Positions 1-12,009 of a stretch of DNA of 64,000 bases are shown here, piece by piece. Both the position numbers and the translations under genes were made by a program. Origin of the DNA: Anoplolepis gracilipes (lineage: Eukaryota; Arthropoda; Insecta; Hymenoptera; Formicidae); contig NC_132973.1 in NCBI RefSeq assembly GCF_047496725.1, positions 1,029,501 to 1,093,500 on the forward strand, in the 5' to 3' direction. Each line of letters begins with the position of its first letter. The first letter of the stretch is position 1. The notes under the pieces were generated by a model. The model saw nothing but the letters and a program-made list of their open reading frames with translations. It searched no databases and had not been told where the DNA came from.

Positions 1-2557
1 ACAGGTGCGAGCAGGCCGTCACCTTGCAACCCCCGCCGGAGACAGTTGAGTTTCGAGCAGGTAACGTTTCCGACAATCTCGGAAATACTTATACGGACAT
101 CCGTCCGCATTCCGATATTACTGTACTAATATAAACGAAACGTCTTTCAGAATTCTGTTTCTTACGCGACGAACACGGCCCGTGCTCCGAGAATCAGGTC
201 AAGTGGTTCTACGACAGTCGCGACGGCGTCTGCAAGCAATTCCGGTACGGTGGCTGTCAGAGCAACGGCAACAACTTCAACACCCGCGAGGAATGCGAGT
301 ATCGCTGCGGAGAACTCCAAGGTACAGAGATTTCGAAAACAAAATAAAAACTATAGTTATAATTTCAATAATACCTCTTCAAGTACATATGTAACAAAAT
401 ATCGTCGTTTTTAATTAAATAATAATATTATACCTAATATTACAATTGTTAAGAAGCTCGTTTGTTTAAACACATTCAAAAAATACAGTAGTAAGTTTAT
501 GCGAGCATGTGTTATGGGTGTTATTTAATTTATTATTTTTTATATATTTCACTAATTTAATGAATTAAAAAATAATATTTTTTGAATGCATTTTTACCTT
601 TATTTTTTATTTATTATGACAGAAGATAAAGTTAAATTCTCAGAATCTTCTGTAGATATCGAAATATTATAGAGAATCCGTAAAAGAATATTGGAATAAT
701 TTTTCAGATACCTGCACGTTACCGAAAGTGATCGGTCCCTGCAACGGCTTCGTGAAGCAATTCTATTACGATCAACGCAGCGATTCCTGCTACGAATTCG
801 AGTACAGTGGTTGTCAGGGCAATAAGAATCGCTTCCAGGATAGGGAATCCTGCGAGAGGCAGTGCAGACGACAACGGGAAGTCGTTACGCCGTCGGTAGT
901 TACAACTCAGGTACCGCTGATCCAAGAACCAAAGAGTCCAATTTGCTTGGCACCGGTCGATTCTGGCGATTGCGACGACTCCATCACCGCATATTATTAT
1001 GATGCGCAACATCAAATGTGTCAGGCATTCGTCTACGGTGGCTGCGGCGGTAACGCTAACAAATTCGAGACCGAGGAACAGTGCGAACGACTCTGCGGAA
1101 GGTTCCACGGACAAGGTAAAAAAATTATATATACAGCCATTGACAAAATTATTAGGCACCCTTAAATTTTCCGTATTTCTTATTTTGTTAATAGTATATA
1201 AATACTAAAAAAAGATTAAAAAATTTTTAAAAAACTATCAATAGCACACTTTAAAGCTGAAATTTTAAGCTTTAAAATGTTTTTTTCATTTTTCGTTTGC
1301 GATAATTTTTCTTCCAGTATCGACAACATGTCTGAAAAATACAGATTTAGTTTCAAAATTATGTATCTCGGCGAAAAAAATTGTAGGAAAGTTTAAAAAA
1401 AAGCATTTTGTAGGCAAAATGTTATAGTTTATGGAACTTGACTTAAATTTTTCGAGAGAAATTTTTTTACCGAGTTGCAGAGTGTCAAAAATACAATAAA
1501 ATTTTAAGAAACAAAACAAAGTTCTGTTTTAAAGCACAGAACAAGGAAAATACAAAAATTTCTTAAATTTCTTAAATTTCTTAAACCGATAGCATAATTA
1601 ATTAATGCGTTATCAGTACATTAATAATATACAATCAAATAAAATAAGAATAAAGTAGACGTTTAATGATCATTTAGAATTGTTTATTTAATATATGTAC
1701 AAAATAAAGTACGTGTGATAATTACAGCAATGACTCGTATATATGGCACTTTGCTCTTTTACTTTATTTGATTTTTAAGACAAACTTGTTCTCTTGTTAT
1801 TAATTATTAGTGGGATTTTTCCTTTAATTATAAATATTTTATAAATCAAATTAAATTTAAAGAATCTAATTCAAAGAATCTAATTCTAAGCAAAAATATT
1901 CGCATAGTATAGCACACACAATTGTCTCTTTTTATTTGAACTACAGTAAAGCGGAATATTTATTTCACAAGGCAATATGATTATTTATATTAGTGTAATT
2001 AGAATTAAATTTTAATTGTCTTAGACATGTGCAACCTCCCCGTGGACTCCGGCCCGTGCAGAGGTGCTTTCCGCAAATATTATTACGAACCGACCTTACG
2101 CGCCTGTCATGAATTCAATTACGGCGGATGTGACGGTAACGCGAACAGATTTAGCACTATCTCCGAGTGCGAGTCCATTTGCATACATCACGAGGAGCCT
2201 GTGCCTCCCGGAAACGACACTAGCGTTTCAAATCTGTGTACGTACATTTATTTTATTGTATTTTGATCGTCTTGAACAGTAATTTGTCTTCGAATGGAAT
2301 TAATTTGCAAAAATCCTGTGGTATTAATTCTTAACGATTCTATCGCGCGAGATAAACTTGGAGTAACAATACTCGTGATGATGATACAGCGATCTGTAAA
2401 GAACCGGTCGATAGCGGGTCCTGCACGTCTGGTTCCGCCAAGAGATTCTACTTCGATGAGGAACGCCAAACATGTCTGGCGTTTATTTATACCGGATGCG
2501 GTGGCAATCGAAACAGATTCAAGACTTTCGAATCATGCATTAATAGTTGTCTTAGGA
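1..2557 (+). other. papilin Kunitz domain array (5 complete plus 1 partial)
   Basis: The first exon holds only the last residues (RCEQ...) of one Kunitz domain. Complete domains follow in 151-321 (one), 708-1115 (two), 2025-2237 (one) and 2390-2557 (one). Each has the C-x8-C and C-x3-C ends, an aromatic YYYD-like strand and a (Y/T)GGC or TGC turn. The P1 residue, directly after the second cysteine, is Ser, Asn, Asp, Arg and Thr in that order. Only the fourth complete domain has the Arg expected of a trypsin-type inhibitor. Introns of 386, 909 and 152 nt separate the exons and are AT-rich with no other recognisable content. Confidence 0.93.
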
Positions 2558-5500
2558 GTAAGTTCAGGATATGAGATCTTTAACAAGTTTCTCTTATTTT
2601 CTTTGTGTTTTTGCAACTCTTGTTTTTCAGCTTTGTACAGCAGTGCAGCAATCATTTCTTTTGTACATACCTATATATCTCCTTTTATTTCATATACTTT
2701 TATATATTTTGTATATTTTTAAGCTTTTTTTGTGCAAAACACTTTTGTTCATCACGTCCTTTATCCCTCTATTCTTTATATCTATGATAAAATTCTGCTT
2801 ATATGTTGCCATATTAATTAAGATTATATGTTCGAAAATTTACATTTTTTTTCTGTGTATAATTAAGTTAAATTACAATCAAATCAAACACAGATATGTC
2901 AACGAAAGCTATAGCTTTGACAACTACGGAATATCATCTACTCTCCAATAATTTGTAATAATTTTTTTAAATATTTTTATGTGATTGATACTCAATGATT
3001 GTGAAAACAGAGAAACACCGAAATCTTGTGTAAATAAATTAAACGTTGCTTAAATTTCTCCACTCGACGTGAACACTAACGTGCATTATCATGTACATTA
3101 ATTATGTACAGCAATATAAATATGCCAACAGCTTTTCTTCTTTTATTACATTGGCATTATTTTTTCCACTTAGAAAAGTAAAATTTTTTAAACTTCATAA
3201 CGTACTTAACATTACTTAACATTGCAGCGAGTAACGAAATAGACGTGGACTCCAAGGACACGAAAGATCGCTGCGCCGAGGCCAAGGAAGAATGTAACAT
3301 TGTCCGATGTCCGTACGGCAAGGAACAATACGTGGATTCGCAAGATTGCGAACGCTGTCGTTGCGTCGATCCTTGCAGGACGAAGAGCTGCCCTGAAGGA
3401 ACTCGGTGTGCCATTACGCTGGTCGCTACGCAGGAGGGTACTGAGTACAAGGGCGTTTGTCAATCGAGTGAGTATATCGTTGACAATGCAAAATATAAAT
3501 TTAATATGAATTTTGTTGCTTCGAAATTTTCTTAAATTATTTTTACACCTGAAAAAAAAAACTATATTTTTTTTTTGGAAAAAAGAATTAAATCGCTAGC
3601 TCATGATTTAGTATAAAAAAATATATGTTTGAAAATAAATTTAATGTTATATTAATTATCTCATCGGATTGTTGAATCATCGTGGGTTCATCACTATTGT
3701 GGCGGACTGACGGTGGGTAATCCTCTTACGATCTTGTTTAAAATAATGAAATCGCCTTGTCCTTGCAGTCGTTAAACCCGGTCGTTGTCCAAGAGTATCG
3801 AATAGCACGCGGTGCGAGCAAGAATGCGTCACGGATGCTGATTGTTCCGAAAACTGGAAGTGCTGTGATAGTGGCTGTGGTACATCTTGCTTGGAACCCG
3901 CACCGGAAGAACCCTTGACAACGTTACCACCCACCGTCACTCCGCCACAATACGGTGGTGAACCCGCGATGATTCAACAACCCGATGAACCTCACGTTAG
4001 CGCCCAGGAGGGCGGTTACATCACGTTAAAGTGCGTCGCGCTAGGAACTCCTAGACCGATCATCACATGGAGGAAGGATACCACATTGGTAATTCATCTT
4101 ATAATTGAACCGATATTTTATGTGCAAGAGAAACGTGATAAATACGTAATTGTAATTGAGCAATTGTATTTCTAATTATTTAACTTATAAAATATCGCGC
4201 GGATATAATTCCTCAGATTGGACCTTCCGAGAAGAGACGACGTATACTGCTCGACGGATCTCTTCAGATCATTAATTTATACACTTATGACAGAGGAACT
4301 TATGTGTGTACCGCTGATAACGGCTTAGGACCACCGGTAAGAGCGGAGTATCAATTGGAAGTCACAGGTACGTGGAAAATTAAGTTATCTTGCAAAAAAC
4401 AATTATTTGCTCGATGTATAACTTTAGCTAGAATAGTATTAATTAGCAGTTAGATGGTGTAAGGTTTGCATTAATTTTACTATGAATGTTTCCTGGTTGA
4501 CGTGAAATGCAATTAAACGTAATAACATAAATCTTTCTTACTTTTATTTAATGTGTTGATCTGTTAATTAAAAAAAGGATAAACATGTGGCGTGGGTTCT
4601 TGTTTAATGAAACGCATTATGAGACTGCCGTAAAGTAAAGAAATTTAGAAATATCTTTTAACATTTTAATCAAAAACATCATTTAACTCTCGATTTGCCG
4701 GGGATATGGTATGGATTAACACTTCTCTCTAAGCATCGCGCATGCTCCTCTTCTTGCACTCTTTAGAACCAAGCGAGCTTCCGGTAGCCATCATCGGAGA
4801 TCCTGACACTCGTATAACGGTGACGATGAACTCGCCGATAGCTCTGCACTGTTACGCAATGGGATGGCCAAGGCCATTTGTCACTTGGTGGCGCGGTGAC
4901 CGCATGTTGCCCTTGTTTTCGGAGAATTACGAGCAGGATACCGACTATACTCTTCTCATACGGTCGGTAACCTTGACCAGCCTCGGTATTTATACCTGCC
5001 AAGCGTTCAATGGCATAGGTAGACCAGCGTCGTGGTCGGCGACCCTGCAGGCAATCGGACCTGTCTACAACGTTAAATCTGAACACGAAGAGTACACCAA
5101 GTACCTCGTACAACCTCCGAAAAGACCCACTACCGAGAAACCGCAGTATCCTTACAGACCTACCAGAACGCAATCCCCCGAGTATCAGACTTACGCCCCC
5201 GTTTATCCCTCGAAACCACCTCGCATTCCTCAGGTTATCCCTCTTCAAACTACCACCGTCGAACCTGGCAGCGCCAAGTTTAAAGGTAAGATCACGCGAT
5301 AACTGGATTGAATCGAATCATTGACATTTCTATTATAAATTGCACCGATCATTATTATCGAAATTTTTTTTCGCAAAGTTTTTAAAACTTGGTGAAGATT
5401 ATATCTTTTACGAATCATTTCGCAATATATTTTAATCTTCGCTAATGATTGCAATGATGGTGCAATTAATATTCTTCTTGATTACTCCTTTCTCTTGCAT

Positions 5501-6553
5501 GTATATCTAATACTTGAATATTACACTGCATCTCGTATTATCATCGCTTGGGGCTGTGTTATGGAGATTTGCTTATTGGCTGTTTTAAGTACAACTAAGA
5601 GTATAATTAAAAGTTTGTCTTATTTATAGAAGTGAAATTAATCGATGTAAGTATACAGAAATTTTACATTCTCTTGTTTTATAAATTTTTTTTATTTAAA
5701 TTTATATTTATAGTTTTTATTTATTATAACAAGAAAAAAATAGAAATTATTGTAAGTGTTAATAAATTGAATTTGCAGTGCCGGTCAAAGTTAATGCATC
5801 GGTAGAACAATTACAATTCCCCGAAGGCAGTGACATAAGCATCGCTTGTACCGTGGACGGCTATCCGATCCCACGTGTACTCTGGTATAAGAATGATGAG
5901 CTCATTCGAACAGATAATCGAATCAAGATTTCTGGTAAGAGAATATATAATAATAAATTATATATAAATAACAAATATGATGTAAAAAATAATAAATATA
6001 AAATAAATTATATCATATAAATAAAAAATAAATAAGTAAATATATATAAAATAAATTTAAATAGAAAAAAATTTAATAATAAAAATAAACGCAGATAGTT
6101 ATTGCAAATTTTTATTTTTAGAACTCAATCGACTTATCATCAGCGATGCAAATAACGAAGACTCCGGTCGATATCGATGCGAAGCGGCCAATGAATATTC
6201 TTCAGATTCCGATAGCGTTGATATACGCGTAGCTGGTGAGTGGTTTTGATTTATATTTTTTTCTGCAATTATTTATATAAATATTTAAATATACTCTTAA
6301 TTAATCCATCCATGTATCTCTTTCAGGCATCTTTGTTCATCCCCATTGCCAGGACAATACGTTCTTCGCCAACTGTGAACTTATCGTAGAGGCCAAGTTT
6401 TGCACGCACAAGTATTACGCAAAGTTTTGTTGTCGATCGTGCACAGAGGCCGGCCAGTTGCCGGCGAGAGGACCCCATCTCGACAACTCGAGAAGAGAAG
6501 AAGAGAATAACGAGAGAAGAAGAAGGAGGTCTATTCTACGAATGCTTGTCTAA
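1..6553 (+). CDS. Ppn: papilin, C-terminal part (5' end outside window)
   Basis: Papilin is a secreted extracellular-matrix glycoprotein of basement membranes. Its N-terminal thrombospondin/ADAMTS-like part would lie left of the window. Twelve exons join in one frame: 1-60, 151-321, 708-1115, 2025-2237, 2390-2557, 3228-3467, 3769-4088, 4217-4367, 4767-5285, 5779-5934, 6122-6235, 6327-6553. They give 914 residues after a 2-nt partial codon, and the stop is TAA at 6551-6553. Most junctions are phase 1, as expected for shuffled extracellular modules; 4088/4217 is phase 0. Domain order is the end of one Kunitz domain, five complete Kunitz domains, a cysteine-rich segment, WAP, three Ig domains, a PLAC domain and a basic tail. 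This order is that of insect papilin. Seen directly: the cysteine patterns, splice sites and frame. From family knowledge: the name and matrix role. Exact exon ends are by eye; the 2237 donor was chosen by phase over a GT two bases earlier. Confidence 0.93.
3228..4088 (+). other. papilin cysteine-rich exon, WAP domain and start of Ig1
   Basis: Exon 3228-3467 encodes a cysteine-rich segment in which a CPYGKEQ stretch leads into CERCRCVDPC and then CPEGTRC; this resembles antistasin/follistatin-like spacing and is a known papilin feature in insects. Exon 3769-4088 begins with a WAP four-disulfide core (eight cysteines, from KPGRC to GTSC), then a short Pro/Thr-rich linker, then the first half of an Ig domain (TLKCVALGTPRPIITW). 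WAP domains can inhibit serine proteases; no inhibitory activity can be read from this sequence. Confidence 0.88.
4217..6235 (+). other. papilin Ig domains 1 (second half), 2 and 3
   Basis: Ig1 is split by an intron at a phase-0 junction after its W strand; its second half (DRGTYVCTADNG) is in 4217-4367. Ig2 lies in 4767-5285 (ALHCYAMGWPRPFVTWW and LGIYTCQAFNG) and is followed by a Pro/Thr/Tyr-rich linker of about 70 residues. Ig3 is split over 5779-5934 (IACTVDGYPIPRVLWY) and 6122-6235 (DSGRYRCEAANE). All three have the paired cysteines, the core Trp and a tyrosine-corner motif of I-set domains. Confidence 0.92.
6327..6553 (+). other. papilin PLAC domain and basic C-terminal tail
   Basis: The last coding exon has the six-cysteine PLAC (protease and lacunin) pattern, C-x7-C...C...CC-x2-C, reading HCQDNTFFANCELI then FCTHKYYAKFCCRSC. 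A tail rich in Arg and Glu follows and ends in RMLV. PLAC is the usual C-terminal module of papilin and of several ADAMTS-family proteins, so the protein is complete at this end. Confidence 0.93.
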
Positions 6554-7620
6554 GATACCAAATCGACTCTTCGGTATTTCCGACTCACACGTGATAGCAC
6601 ATATCGATCTTGGATCGTGGCCGGCGGGATACGCGACAGAAAAGGGAACGGTGAGGAGGGAATCATGCGCGCATCCACCTGCCGATATCGGACGTGCCGA
6701 ATAATCGACTTGTTAACTCACTGCCAAAGCCTTAGAACGTTTATACATAGATATAATATATATATACGGTGTATCCATCTCTAAACGTATGCGGTTTGCG
6801 CGATCTTACGCCTCTCTATCCATGTATATACGATCTGATGCTGAATACTAGTCCGACGGAGCCATATTAGGCGGGTTAATTAACTTGTTCTTAAGAGACA
6901 CCAGTGGAAACGTCGTGACCGCGCATATCTCGCAGACGACATCCCGTGATAACTAAGGTAACCAATGTCGGCTGATTAAGCGCGTAGATCGTGTTGTCGA
7001 GTCTACGGGAAATATTATTTCTGATAGAACCTTATATACATACATCGTCATAATAATTAAAGTCTTGGAAATTTTAACCGCGGAATAGTTATAATAATTT
7101 ATAAAATATTTCTATTACCCTCCTTCCTACGGTAACGTGATCGCGCAAATTCCTCTTGCGAAACTGGCTTGTCAAAGATTTGAATTTTTGATAATCCCCG
7201 TCCGAAAACACGATCTGAAAAGTCTCGATCGATATGACGATATGGCCATTTTTTCCTCATGCATCATAGTGTCAGTCAATGACGCATGTACGACGTAATG
7301 AAAAAGAAATGATATATACATGTACGAAGTAAAGTTCTCTCGCCTAGAATATTGTCTAAGTCAAGCGGGGTTCCTGTCCCCCTCATTGGACACACTGTGC
7401 TGCGTGACTAAAAAAAGGAACCTGTACCTACTTGTATTAAACATATTACGCACGTTACGTTGTACAATATAAATAGTTTATTATTCTCAATATGCCATTT
7501 ATATTCTATGATATTGTTATTACCTACTTGTTTCTTATACTCGAATTATATACATATATTGCCATAACGCGCGTCGCCGCCACGATAAATTACGTCATTC
7601 TTTCTTCAAAAAAAAATAAA
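6554..7620 (+). other. probable papilin 3' UTR
   Basis: This region follows the papilin stop codon and has no supported ORF. It is less AT-rich than the introns. An ATTAAA-like signal is near 7055 and the first canonical AATAAA is at 7615-7620, so the transcript may end near either. The true end cannot be fixed without RNA data. Confidence 0.45.
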
Positions 7621-8771
7621 AAGAGAAGAATGTAAACTTGACTTTTCGTCAATATAATTTCTAACAAAATTAAGATAATCAAGTTTTAATCTTGAGAATT
7701 TTACAAAAGGGAAAAGCAAATATGAATACACAAACACACAGACATGTAATTTTATTTGCGCGAGCGACGTGACTTCATGCCCGACTTGCAATATTCTTGA
7801 ATTGTGCGTTGCGTTATATCTGTCGCTTATATCGTATGTATACATTAACAGTGAATTTTTCACTGTATCCAACAATCAGTTATATCTTTCGCGCGTAAAT
7901 CTATTGCATTTAACGTTTGTTCCTGACGAAGCATTTTAATTATTAATTATATATTACATTTGCTATTTCGCTAGACGCATCGTCATTTATGATGTATCGG
8001 ATAGATCGTAGAGATACTAATCGACGATTTTAGAAAGACGAGAAAATGGGATGCGATAAAAGGTACCAAAACGCATTTATATACACACTGTAACACATAC
8101 ATAAAACACACATACCGTAAGTGTAAGTCATAAGACGAAATCGACGTGTCGCGCGTCTCTAGGACGACTCTCTTGATTGTTTCGTATTTGTACCGATTCA
8201 GTCGCAGTAAAACGCAGTGCCTTATTAGATGACCTTCGAAAGGATTGGAGAAAGAGTGCTGAATATACACGACGTCTTGTTAGTGTAAATAGTCGTCATG
8301 TGTATTGTGTATGTACCCCGCATACTTATTTCCGAAATGCGCGGCGCATGTATATCATCTCGTATATATATCTAAATTATTAGATTATAGATTTATCCGC
8401 GGTATCACAAAGAATTTCAAACCGCGAAATACAAGAATAGAGTATCGACGAAAATATTAAGTACTCTTCTCCTCCGCGTTCCCTTAGACATTTATCAAGA
8501 AACGAGAATGTTAAAATTATTATAGCGACAAGTATATGTAGAGTAGTGACCCGATTAATTGACGATTTAGTAAGTGTGCAATTGACGTTGATCAGCTGTT
8601 TCCGCAGAAAGAATTCCGAAATTAGTTGTGGATGAGAAACCGCCTTGGAAGAAACACATGGAAGAACGACGTGGAAGATTGAAAATCGCGCATTCTACAG
8701 ACACGTAGGTCAATCGTTAATGATTATTTATGTCGTGCGACTTCGAGGTATCGTAGTCGCCTGCGAACCGA

Positions 8772-8809
<38 letters not shown>

Positions 8810-9708
8810 TTTACGCATAGATATAACGTTCACCGTTAATTTACACCGTCGCACCGTCGTTAATCCAGACACATATCCCAGAACAGAACGGCAATATCTT
8901 ATACAGCGACCATCCATGTCCGTAGGTACGACCGTGGTGCGTCTCGCAGTACGTTACGATTAGAATGATGAAGCTGATTAATCGAGACCTTCGAATCTCG
9001 CGGACTCATTGGAACTTACCTCGCGCGTAACGATGTCAGTTATGTCGATAATGATCTGCTGTCTTCCTTGTATTGACAAAGTGTGTCACAGAGCTTTTCC
9101 CTACCCTTGATACATTAACGACGTTTCATCACGATCGATACTACGAGTCTCAACACGAAGCTCTGACTTTCTTGTAGAAGAAACTTGCCAAAAAAAAAAA
9201 GAGAGAAAGAAAGAACCACGATTCATATCCCTCAAGCATAATATCAATAGAAGTATAGCTCGTCACGACAGTGCTACCGTAAAGTCTTTAGCGGAGATGT
9301 TATTGTAACTATAAGTACCTTATATATAGGTATATATAACGATTAATATAATATATATATATATATATAATTTTAAAATATAAAAGTAGATATATATATA
9401 AATATGAGAATACCATACCATCACCACCACAATGTACGATTATTGTATGGACAATAATAATATATAAGCTCCTTAAATATATGATTACACAATCAGTATG
9501 ATTATTATTTTGCGGTGACAAAAAACGAATTTATTTTATGAGAAAAAGGTCAATTTTATTTCTGCATAATTACTCGTTGATGAAAACACATTTTTCGCAA
9601 AAAAGAAAGTTATTTCAATTATGCAAGGTGAAAAATTACAGATTGTCAATGCATCTTTCAGTTGGAAACGAGAGAAAATTTACAAAGATTTATAAAAATT
9701 AAGCATAC
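7621..9708. other. intergenic stretch between papilin and the HCN-like gene
   Basis: No coding exon is supported here. ORFs in the stretch are short and lack protein-like composition. It holds a (GTC)n microsatellite and a short TA repeat near 9347-9369. TTTATT at about 9530-9535 is an AATAAA on the minus strand and could be the polyadenylation signal of the HCN-like gene, about 175 nt past its stop. Confidence 0.5.
8772..8810. repeat. (GTC)n trinucleotide microsatellite
   Basis: About 13 uninterrupted GTC/CGT units in non-coding DNA. ORFs across it read as poly-Arg or poly-Thr and are repeat artefacts. Confidence 0.95.
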
Positions 9709-12009
9709 TTAAACTTTAGTTTTCGTTGGCTTCTGTAAATTCGCTACGCGACTTGGACGCATTAAGAAACGCTTGTGCTGTTCCTCGACACGGACGGTTT
9801 TCTCTACGCGTTCCGTGGCGATGCGTTCGATCTCGGCGAATAGCTCGCTATGCACGACTATGCACTGACGGAAGTCCTTACGATCGAGTCGATATACTTC
9901 GCAGACATCGATCGCGATGACGCTGGCAACTCTCCGCTGATCCGCCACCAAGAGAGCGATTTCGCCGAAATAGGCACCGTCAGTCAAGTGGCACATCTCG
10001 CGTAAATAAAATAATACGCAGAATAAATCTCCTTCCTCGTAAGAAAGGCGAACGCGAACGCGAACGCAAATACGTTGGAATACTCACTTCCTTCCCAGTC
10101 GGCGTCAGAACCGCGACGGTTCCTGACGATAAGAAATACATGCAGTCACCTTGAGTGCCAGCTTTAATGATTACCTCATTCGGCAAATACAATTCGAACT
10201 TGAAGTTTTTCACTATTGACTGCAGAATGTTCTTCGGCAAATTTTTAAAGATTAACACGTTATCGATTAATCGTCGGCAGGCCTCAACCGCAATCTCGTC
10301 ACGTAACGGTTCTGTGAAAAATTTAGATAAGAATGTCGGGATTTATTATTTCGATAGAAATTTTACACCTTGTTACGTATGTAATTAAGTCTGATACGTT
10401 TTATTAACCTGTTAATTCTGATAAAATCCGTTTACTGCGAAAATAAGTTTTCTTAAAACGATAATGATAATAAGCTAACAGACGTTTCTTCATATGTGGC
10501 AATAATTGCTTCTGTCTCATATATGCTTTTACTTGATCTATTAGTTCTTGAAACTTTAATTCGGACCCTTTTCTTTTCGCTTTCATACGAAGGAACATAA
10601 CTGAAAGACAATGACATGCCTAATGAAAACGCAATTTCTGACAAATATATAATAGCTTACCCAGCATGTAACACACAATGAATCTGCCGATAATCATAAG
10701 AAGACTATTAAAAATGATATGACCATTCTTCTCGGGTATGTATAAACCATAGCCACTTGCCAATATATTTTCCAGTACGATAAATATAGCGTTTTTTAAC
10801 CTGTAGTTAAGACTGTTGTCTTCCAATCTCATCATCCAACATTCTTCGCATTCCTTTTCATGAAATAATATTTTTATAATTGTTTTATATAGAAATATAC
10901 GCGACATAATTGAATACATATTGCATATATATATGCTTACTATTGGTGGAATGTTGACAAGGTTCATCACTAAGATTGGTATCAAATAACACAGGCAAGA
11001 AAACCAGAAGATTAAGTATAATCCCAGCAATAGCGTGGTACACATTTCAATATAAAAGTTCTCTATTTCAAGATGCTGAAAAATAAAAAGTGTTCAATAA
11101 TATATTATCATTATAAGTGCAACAAAATATCAGAGAAAACATTACAGTAAATAGGTATTGAATATTTAAATGAAGGGTGTAGTAGCGTGTTAACTTCATG
11201 GCAGGCATTAAATTAAGTAAGATAACGATGTAATAGGGATTATCTCCCGGAAGTCTTCGCCATGGTAGTGTCATATGATCATACGGAAGAGACGATAGCA
11301 CATCCGGCACAAGAAATCCTTTTAGATAGGACCTATAAAGCGCTCCTTTAATTTTGCTTCTTTTATAATTAGTATTACGCACGAAAATTAATAAACAACA
11401 ATTAATCAAGCAAAACATAATTAAAGTATTAATTCTACGATCTTACACTAGTATTTTAGTAGGTTTCAATTCGACAGATATATTTTTCTTATCATAGTAT
11501 CCTGTAATACAATTGAACGTTATATCCAACCAACAGATCGCATAAATTGGAATGTTTACTCCGTCTAGATGAATTAATTCAAAGTCCATTATGACGAAGC
11601 AAATCATAAAAGGTATTGTAAAGAAGGCGATCACAAATATTGCCATCATAAATATATCCCACACAAATCTGTAAATCTTGTTACGTTGCATAAAGTAAAA
11701 GCGATGTTAACACACATACACATACATGTATACATTACGCACATACATCTATTTAAACATTTTTTTTATCATATTTAAAATGTACCTGCCATAACTAAAC
11801 GGATGGATTATCCACCAATATTTGTGCGCGGCATGTCTTGCTCTTTCGGTATTTATCATAGCCATGCTGTCCATGTAAAGATTGCATTTTGGAGTATATT
11901 TGCTGATACCGCACCACGCTGTCCACACATTTTTGAAAGTCAATGGTTTTATAGCCTCAAAGGGATACTTATTTTCTTGCTTCAAAAATTGACACACGTG
12001 TTCAGTCAT
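9709..12009 (-). CDS. HCN-like cyclic-nucleotide-gated channel, complete
   Basis: Predicted plasma-membrane cation channel gated through a C-terminal cyclic-nucleotide-binding domain. Eight minus-strand exons: 12009-11786, 11668-11447, 11359-11146, 11075-10941, 10853-10661, 10600-10409, 10311-10088, 9996-9709. They total 1692 nt (563 residues). The ATG at 12009 has A at -3; the stop is TAA at 9711-9709. The N-terminus carries the HCN-type segment HKYWWIIHPFS just before S1. S1 is near residues 76-100, S2 112-133, S3 160-178, S4 191-213, S5 230-256, pore GYG at 299-301 (ASGYGLYIP), S6 310-336. The CNBD (about 415-525) has FGEIALL and RRVASV, the phosphate-binding cassette, preceded by TGKEMCHLTDG as in HCN. 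Odd points: S4 keeps only K204 and R207 as basic residues, and HCN's CIGYG is ASGYG. At 563 residues it is shorter than typical HCN subunits. It differs enough from the main insect Ih gene that I give no symbol. Confidence 0.9.

Noticed and set aside
719..1159. 146-residue minus-strand ORF
   Set aside because: It is antisense to the two-Kunitz papilin exon, whose cysteine pattern and splice phases are clear.
8645..8917. Poly-Arg and poly-Thr ORFs on opposite strands
   Set aside because: They are translations of the GTC microsatellite.
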